From: Thalassobacterium maritimum
GTDB taxonomy: Bacteria > Verrucomicrobiota > Verrucomicrobiia > Opitutales > Coraliomargaritaceae
Assembly: GCF_031127805.1 (NCBI RefSeq)
Contig: NZ_JARXHW010000018.1
Coordinates: forward strand, 20,765-84,764
DNA length: 64,000 nt
Direction: 5' to 3'
In this document: positions 59,250 to 64,000 of the stretch, one piece after another
How the letters are laid out: every line of letters begins with the position of its first letter
Numbering within the stretch: the first letter of the stretch is position 1
Notes under the pieces: model-generated
The model's database searches: none
What the model saw: only the letters and a program-made list of their open reading frames with translations
What the model was told of the DNA's origin: nothing
Made by a program: the position numbers and the translations under genes

Positions 59250-60288
59250 TGTCCCCAGTCGATTCGTCCTCTTCTCCCTCCACTTCCTCTGAAGCTCGGA
59301 TCTTGAGCACCTCTGCCAACATGGCTTGCTTTAATTCTTCAAAACCTTCGTCAGAAACACAGGAGATCGGGTAGACCTTATCCTTCACCTTCTTCTGAAA
59401 TAGCTTAAGGTTCTCCGCCGCATTAGGCTCATCCATCTTATTGGCACAGATCAACTCTGGCTTACGAGCCAGTCCAGGCATGTAAAGCTTGAGCTCGTTG
59501 ATTAAGACCTTGTAGTCGCCCAATGGATCGCGCCCGTCCGTGCCTTCCATGTCGAGCATGATGATCAACACCTTACAACGCTCTACGTGTTTAAGAAAAC
59601 GGTGACCTAGCCCGCGATTCTCACTGGCGCCTTCGATGAGCCCGGGAATGTCGGCCACCGTGATACGCTCAAATTGCTCAGGATATTCCAACACGCCCAC
59701 CGTCGGAAAGACCGTGGTAAACGGATAGGCACCTGTTTTCGGATGCGCATTGGTGATCATGTTCAACAAGGTCGACTTGCCCGCGTTGGGGAAGCCAATC
59801 AGGCCGACATCGGCAATCGTCTTGATGATCAAACGAAAGTCGCCCTCTTCAGCTGGCTTGCCCAGCGTAAATTGGCGCGGTGCCTGATTGGTCGACGACT
59901 TGAATTGGGCATTACCTTTCCCCCCATCGCCACCTTCCAGCAACAGCACTCGCTCCCCATGCTCCGTAACCTCCGCAATGGGATCACCGGAATCTCGATC
60001 AACTACAATAGTGCCCACGGGCAGCTTTAAAATAATGTCGGCCCCATTGGCACCGTGCTGATCACGCCCGCGGCCAGGCTCGCCATTCTTGGCTTTCCAG
60101 CCTGGTTTGAAGTGAAAATCTGTAAGATCTGCCACATTGGTATCGCCCTCAATATAGACGTCGCCGCCGCGACCACCGTCGCCACCGTCGGGGCCTCCCT
60201 TGGGCTCATACTTTGCACGGCGGAAGCTGAAACAGCCATCGCCTCCTTTACCCGCCTTGAAATTAACTTTGACCTCGTCGTAAAACAT
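59242..60288 (-). CDS. obgE: GTPase Obg/CgtA, 348 aa
   Basis: Essential ribosome-assembly GTPase. The N-terminal Obg fold (about 1-160) is glycine-rich (FKAGKGGDGCFSFRRAKYEP, GGPDGGDGGRGGDVYIEGD). The G domain (about 160-330) has G1 GFPNAGKST, G2/G3 PFTTVFPTVGVLEY and DIPGLIEGASENRGLGHRFL, and G4 NKMDEP. A short acidic tail ends the protein (EEVEGEEDESTGD). Length is normal for proteins without the extra OCT domain. It overlaps the acyl-activating enzyme gene downstream, a linkage that may reflect shared expression. Confidence 0.97.
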   Translation of the reverse strand: MFYDEVKVNFKAGKGGDGCFSFRRAKYEPKGGPDGGDGGRGGDVYIEGDTNVADLTDFHFKPGWKAKNGEPGRGRDQHGANGADIILKLPVGTIVVDRDSGDPIAEVTEHGERVLLLEGGDGGKGNAQFKSSTNQAPRQFTLGKPAEEGDFRLIIKTIADVGLIGFPNAGKSTLLNMITNAHPKTGAYPFTTVFPTVGVLEYPEQFERITVADIPGLIEGASENRGLGHRFLKHVERCKVLIIMLDMEGTDGRDPLGDYKVLINELKLYMPGLARKPELICANKMDEPNAAENLKLFQKKVKDKVYPISCVSDEGFEELKQAMLAEVLKIRASEEVEGEEDESTGDSE

Positions 60289-60354
60289 GCACCTTTTTCA
60301 GCAGAGTATCCGCACTTTGCAAATCTATTAACTGAGTCCTCATAGCTAATACCA

Positions 60355-62496
60355 CTAAAGCGCCTGCTCCACTGCATCACGCACGACGCCATTCGTCAGA
60401 CTCTGAGGCAGCACAGTGACCTCTCCATCCGGAGAATACAGCAAATACAGCGGCACTCCAGAGCGCCCAAAGCTCTCAAGCGCATCTGTAATCGCAGGAT
60501 CATAGCGCGTCCAATCCGCCTCCAAGGCGACAATTCCCTCCGCTTCAAATAGAGCCGCAGTGGCATCCGTGCGCAGGGCCACCTTCTTATTGACCTGGCA
60601 AATCAAACACCAGCTGGCAGTGAAATCTACAAACACAGGTTTCCCCTCAGCCAGCAACGCATCCACCTTCTCTGCCGACCATGGGCCCCACTGCCCCGAG
60701 GCATCCGCTGCTGCCGTATTTTCACCATAGCTCGCGTAGGCGGCCTTCGTTGCGGGGATCCCCCAAGCAAGCGAGCCAAACACCAGCGCCAGCGCCAGCA
60801 GCTTCGAAATCCACTGCACACGCTTCGAACGAAAAGCTGCCCCCCAGCGGCCAAAAATCCAAGCCGCCACGCCACAGGCCAACAGGATAACCAGCAATAT
60901 AAAGATGGCATCCACTCCGCCTTGCCGCCCCGCAACCAAAGCGAGAAACAACACGGCCGCCATCAACAAAAAGCCCATGCCTTGCTTAAACGACTCCATC
61001 CAAAGACCTGGCTTAGGCAAAAAGGCCACCAGTTTAGGGAAAACCGAAAGTAGCAAAAACGGCGATGCCAGCCCCAAGCCCATAGTGCCAAAAATCAATA
61101 AGCCTGTGCCCATGCTCGCCTGCACGGCCAGCCCACTCACGCCCGCGACCAAGGGCCCCATGCAAGGCGCCCCCACCACAGCGGCCAAAACCCCCATGCC
61201 AAAGGAGCCATACACATCGTTGCGCTTCGCCACATTCGCATCCGCACCCACCAGTTTGCCACCGAGCTCAAAGACCCCCATCAAATTCAGACCAAACAAA
61301 AAGAAAACCGCGGCTAGGAAGACTACGAAGCCCGGACTCTGCAGCTGAAAGCCCCAACCGATGCGCTCACCCACCGCTCGCAAAGCAAATAATACCCCGG
61401 CCAACACCAAGAAACTCAGCACCACTCCAATCGTATAAGCCAAACCATGTCGCAAGGCATCCGCGCGCGTCTGTCCCGCGTGCTTGAGCAAAGAAAACAC
61501 TTTAAGCGACAGCACCGGCAAGACGCAGGGCATAATATTCAAAATCAGCCCCCCAAGAAAGGACAAGGCCAAGAAGCCTGGCAGCCCCAGCGCCAACAAG
61601 CGCTGCTCGAAACCAAGCGCCGCCGACGAATCCGCCTCCGCAAGATCCACCACCTGCTGAGCTGCGGGAGCCCCCGTAGGCGCTTGCTCGGAAATCGTAG
61701 CCGCAATCAGCCAAGAGCCTGTGCTCGACTGCAAGATCCCACGCATCACCTCTGGCTGCGCATCAAAGAAAGGCACATCCAAGGGCAAGCGAAGTTCGGC
61801 ACGATTGGCCGCAGGATAGCTCAAAGTTTGCACGCCACTCGGGTCAATTTGCCCCTCAGTCTGCGCATAAAAATAAAGATCCTCTGGAATCTCACTCCCC
61901 TCCAGCGATAAGACCAATTGTCCCTCAGCAAGATGAGCCGTGACCGCCCACGGCGCGACTGGCTGCGCCTGTAGATCACGCGCAGCTGCAAAAGCGGCAC
62001 TTTCTGCGCTCGGCACCGCCTGCTCGGCGACCAACAACTCGATGGCCACCTGCGCATCGCCCGGCAAACAGGCCTCCTTACAAATCAACCAAAAGAGCTC
62101 CGCCTGCAGCGTCAGGCGCTCGCCCAACTGTAAGCCCTCAGCGGCCTGCATCGAAACAATCAGCACCGCCTCATCCTCGTAACCGTAATTCACCATATCC
62201 GCCATCGAAATGCGCTCTGGCGCCGGCCATTGAATCTCCCCAGCCTCAAGGCCCTCCGGCAACTGCCAATCGATCGTTGTCGCCAAGCCACTGGCACCTG
62301 GATTTTCCCAATAAATATGCCAGTGCGGCTCGATCTTAAAACGCAGAGCCAGATCGAAAGACTCACCGGGCACGATGGTGTCCGTTTCCGAAATCAGCTC
62401 TACCGTGGTGTGCTCCGCCTCCACCGGCGCCGCATGCGCGCTCGAGAACATCCAGATAAAAAGAGAAAAGCAAAGTCGCAGTATGTTTTGTGACAT
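60355..62496 (-). CDS. DsbD-family thiol:disulfide interchange protein, 713 aa
   Basis: Transmembrane reductant conveyor that moves electrons from cytoplasmic thioredoxin to the periplasm. The signal peptide (about 1-22) is followed by an N-terminal DsbD-alpha-like beta domain with a CKEAC pair (LICKEACLPGDAQV) at about 137-141. The central eight-helix part holds the essential membrane Cys pair: NIMPCVLPVLSLK and GAPCMGPLVAG. The C-terminal thioredoxin-like domain (about 590-713) has FTASWCLICQVNKK. Proteins of this shape are called ScsB/DsbD-like. It sits upstream of obgE with a gap of 66 bases and may serve cytochrome c maturation, given the cytochrome in this window. Confidence 0.93.
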   Translation of the reverse strand: MSQNILRLCFSLFIWMFSSAHAAPVEAEHTTVELISETDTIVPGESFDLALRFKIEPHWHIYWENPGASGLATTIDWQLPEGLEAGEIQWPAPERISMADMVNYGYEDEAVLIVSMQAAEGLQLGERLTLQAELFWLICKEACLPGDAQVAIELLVAEQAVPSAESAAFAAARDLQAQPVAPWAVTAHLAEGQLVLSLEGSEIPEDLYFYAQTEGQIDPSGVQTLSYPAANRAELRLPLDVPFFDAQPEVMRGILQSSTGSWLIAATISEQAPTGAPAAQQVVDLAEADSSAALGFEQRLLALGLPGFLALSFLGGLILNIMPCVLPVLSLKVFSLLKHAGQTRADALRHGLAYTIGVVLSFLVLAGVLFALRAVGERIGWGFQLQSPGFVVFLAAVFFLFGLNLMGVFELGGKLVGADANVAKRNDVYGSFGMGVLAAVVGAPCMGPLVAGVSGLAVQASMGTGLLIFGTMGLGLASPFLLLSVFPKLVAFLPKPGLWMESFKQGMGFLLMAAVLFLALVAGRQGGVDAIFILLVILLACGVAAWIFGRWGAAFRSKRVQWISKLLALALVFGSLAWGIPATKAAYASYGENTAAADASGQWGPWSAEKVDALLAEGKPVFVDFTASWCLICQVNKKVALRTDATAALFEAEGIVALEADWTRYDPAITDALESFGRSGVPLYLLYSPDGEVTVLPQSLTNGVVRDAVEQAL

Positions 62497-62658
62497 AATA
62501 AGATGGATAGCGGGACGCCTGATTTATTCCAGAACAAGTACACATTTACGATCTGTAAGGAAAACGCCCCCGCACAGATTCATTCAAACTGGCCCCCCCT
62601 GCCACAGATCACCCACTTTCCTTCCAGCCCAGCTCACTAGACCCACCCAAGACGGATT

Positions 62659-63387
62659 ATGCCACCAAAATACTCCATCATTATTCCCGCCTACAACGAA
62701 GCGGCCGAACTACCAGCCACGCTCACAGCCATCCGCAAAGCCATGCAGGCCACAGCGATCGCGGGCGAATGCATCGTCGTAGACAACAACTCCAGCGACG
62801 ATACCCACCGCGCAGCCCTCGCCCATGGCGCCGACCAAGTCGTGCACGAGCCGATCAACCAAATCGCACGCGCTCGCAACGCCGGGGCCGCCCAAAGCCG
62901 GGGCCAGATGCTCATCTTTATCGACGCCGACACACGGATCACCCCACAGCTACTCACAGAAGCCCTACGTCAACTAGAAACCACCCCCTGTGTCGGTGGT
63001 GGATCCACCATAAAATTCGAAGGCGAAGTCAGCCGCATTGGCCGCTTCGGCATCGCACTGTGGGAACGCATTTCAAAACTCACCCGCACAGCCGCAGGCA
63101 GTTTTCTCTACTGCCGCCGCGATGCATTCGACGCCATAGGCGGCTACGATCAAAGCCTCTACGCCAGCGAAGAAGTCCGTTTCTCACGCCAACTCAAGAA
63201 ATGGGGTAAGGCTCAAGGGCTCCATTTCACGATTCTAAGCCACGCGCCCGCACACACCTCCGCGCGCAAATTGAAATGGTATTCCGGGCCGCAAATTCTC
63301 GGCTGGGTCGCACTCATGCTCCTGATGCCACTCGCAGTACGCTCACGCAAACTATGCGGCTTCTGGTATAAGCGCCCACAAACATAA
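62659..63387 (+). CDS. Family 2 glycosyltransferase, 242 aa
   Basis: GT-A fold sugar transferase. Signature parts: YSIIIPAYNEAAELPATL, the nucleotide-binding CIVVDNNSSDDTHRAAL, NQIARARNAGAAQSRGQ, the metal-binding DxD in LIFIDADTRITP, GGSTIKFEGE and the ED-like DQSLYASEEVRFSRQLKKWG. One C-terminal hydrophobic segment (about 210-228, ILGWVALMLLMPLAV) suggests membrane association. The compact size and sequence resemble the TIGR04283-like or small GT2 transferases of cell-surface glycan synthesis; the donor sugar cannot be read. Stands alone, followed by a dispersed repeat. Confidence 0.88.
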   Translation: MPPKYSIIIPAYNEAAELPATLTAIRKAMQATAIAGECIVVDNNSSDDTHRAALAHGADQVVHEPINQIARARNAGAAQSRGQMLIFIDADTRITPQLLTEALRQLETTPCVGGGSTIKFEGEVSRIGRFGIALWERISKLTRTAAGSFLYCRRDAFDAIGGYDQSLYASEEVRFSRQLKKWGKAQGLHFTILSHAPAHTSARKLKWYSGPQILGWVALMLLMPLAVRSRKLCGFWYKRPQT

Positions 63388-63391
63388 GCAG

Positions 63392-63494
63392 CGAGAACAT
63401 CGAACGTCCAACATCCAATGTAGAATGTAGAATGATTAAGCTCGGCACGAATCATTCGATGTTCAATGTTGGACGTTCGACGTTGGACGTTCCC
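63392..63494. repeat. Dispersed palindromic repeat, copy B
   Basis: Begins GAGAACATCGAACGTCCAAC and ends GGACGTTCGACGTTGGACGT before TCCC, the arms being imperfect complements. Same element as copy A at 33932-34013, but longer because the GTTGGACGTTCGA string is duplicated. Located 5 bases past the glycosyltransferase stop. Confidence 0.88.
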
Positions 63495-63549
63495 AGCGTT
63501 CCCATGTGTCACAAAACATACTCAGCGCGATTCGGTCGCTTCGAACCTT

Positions 63550-63667
63550 CAATCCTCTAGCTTGGGGCCAATCCGTATCCTCAATCCTCTGGATTGGGGC
63601 CAATCCGTATACTCAATCCTCTGGATTGGAGCCAATCCGTATCCTCAATCCCATAGCTTGGGGCCAT
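63550..63667. repeat. Four-copy tandem repeat with 32-bp period
   Basis: CAATCC begins units at 63550, 63582, 63614 and 63646. The unit is about CAATCCTCTGGATTGGGGCC followed by AATCCGTATCCT; copies 1 and 4 have AGCTTGG where copies 2 and 3 have GATTGG. CCAATCCGTAT is kept at 63568, 63600 and 63632. Each unit has partial dyad symmetry (CAATCC..GGATTG). The array lies between copy B of the dispersed repeat and the 3' end of the recombinase remnant. Confidence 0.85.
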
Positions 63668-63715
63668 CGAGCAAGATGCCGCTCGGCCACATACGACGCA
63701 CGCGACTACGAAGAG

Positions 63716-64000
63716 CCTTCCAAAGCATCCAAGGGACTCACCGTCAGATCCTGCTGGTCCTCCATCACGTGCAGATAGATCATCGTCGTCTCCCGCGTAA
63801 AAAGGCTGCGCCTCACGCGGTTTCCATTAGACCGCGTGCGCGTAGCGTTTTACGCGGCCCTAAGAAATCCTGCAAAGTCCTAATATTTGTCCCATTCTCT
63901 AGCAAATGCGTCGCATAACTGTGCCGTAATACATGCGAATTCGATCGTTTCGGGATTTGGGCCTTCACTGCAGCAATCGAAAGCTCCTTCTGATACGCAC
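63716..64000 (-). pseudogene. Tyrosine recombinase (integron-integrase-like) 3' end, interrupted at the active site
   Basis: Entering from the right edge on the minus strand, the frame reads KRSNSHVLRHSYATHLLENG, then TNIRTLQDFLG, i.e. the HxxR motif of tyrosine recombinases. Next comes a 65-bp hairpin element that brings PRKTLRARGLMETA and a stop. Immediately after the element the frame resumes as ETTMIYLHVMEDQQDLTVSP and ends LDALEGSS with a stop at 63716. TTMIYLHV carries the catalytic Tyr, and SPLD is the tail seen in integron integrases and close relatives. The residues normally between LG and ETT (HxDV, including the active-site His) are missing, so the enzyme is dead. Confidence 0.85.
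63793..63857. mobile_element. 65-bp palindromic element with 10-bp terminal inverted repeats
   Basis: Bounded by CCGCGTAAAA at 63793 and TTTTACGCGG ending at 63857, with further inner complementarity (GCGCCTCACGCGGTT against ACCGCGTGCGCG), so nearly the whole element can fold as one hairpin. It sits exactly between two codon boundaries of the recombinase gene and replaces about 12 bases of it. It has no coding capacity of its own. It looks like a miniature non-autonomous element or REP-like palindrome; no target duplication is visible. Confidence 0.75.

Noticed and set aside
63550..63667. CRISPR array
   Set aside because: The whole unit repeats including the would-be spacer (CCAATCCGTAT is also conserved), and no cas gene is nearby.
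63793..63857. Integron attC site
   Set aside because: It lies inside the recombinase gene, lacks the GTTRRRY core and typical R/L box layout, and has perfect terminal repeats more like a mobile palindrome.

Overview
The window looks like a chromosomal segment of a marine Verrucomicrobiota, most likely the Opitutae/Puniceicoccales group (Coraliomargarita- or Lentimonas-like). The basis is two PEP-CTERM proteins with VPEP...RRR tails, a TIGR02597-like exported protein, a secreted protein built of W..DP..A..W helical repeats, very large LamG/DNRLRE surface proteins, FecR-type and TonB-type envelope proteins, and short palindromic repeats between genes. This placement is inference from gene content; no rRNA or tRNA gene was seen to confirm it.

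Region 1 (1-16 kb) is a phosphate-acquisition locus. On the minus strand lie a PEP-CTERM protein, a secreted beta-helix protein, a 1109-residue TonB-dependent receptor and an OprP/OprO-type phosphate-selective porin. Divergent from these, pstS-pstC-pstA-pstB-phoU form the high-affinity phosphate ABC transporter and its regulator. PstC and PstA are the long type with extracytoplasmic domains. The porin/pstS intergenic region carries CTGTAAC-type direct repeats at 11- and 22-bp spacing that look like Pho boxes, and a terminator-like hairpin separates pstS from pstC. A histone-H1-like tail joined to a carbohydrate-binding-like domain follows phoU.

Region 2 (16-31 kb) is mostly housekeeping: a DUF1853 protein, Fpg/Nei DNA glycosylase, a large secreted helical-repeat protein, DUF3817 and DUF2959 proteins, a DUF7000-like protein, an AraC/GyrI-like regulator, pyruvate carboxylase, an AI-2E family exporter, a eukaryotic-type HisA, a FecR-domain protein, an EamA transporter and a peroxiredoxin.

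Region 3 (31-41 kb) holds convergent aconitases AcnA and AcnB flanking a dispersed palindromic repeat, then a STAS protein next to a GAF-SpoIIE phosphatase (a partner-switching pair), and a phospholipase D-like protein.

Region 4 (41-53.5 kb) is an envelope block on the minus strand: a c-type cytochrome, a PEP-CTERM protein, a TIGR02597-like protein, a 2001-residue LamG/Fn3/DNRLRE protein ending in a metallophosphoesterase, an exported protein of unknown function, and a second TonB receptor. Its genes may work together in capturing and processing a substrate at the surface, possibly organic phosphate; this is a guess from the phosphoesterase domain.

Region 5 (53.8-64 kb) contains a discoidin-like secreted protein, a RecD2-type helicase, a DUF2383 protein, an overlapping pair obgE/acyl-activating enzyme, a DsbD-family thiol reductase and a GT2 glycosyltransferase. 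The right edge holds two repeat families and the 3' end of a tyrosine recombinase (integron-integrase-like tail). That gene is interrupted at its active site by a 65-bp element with 10-bp terminal inverted repeats.
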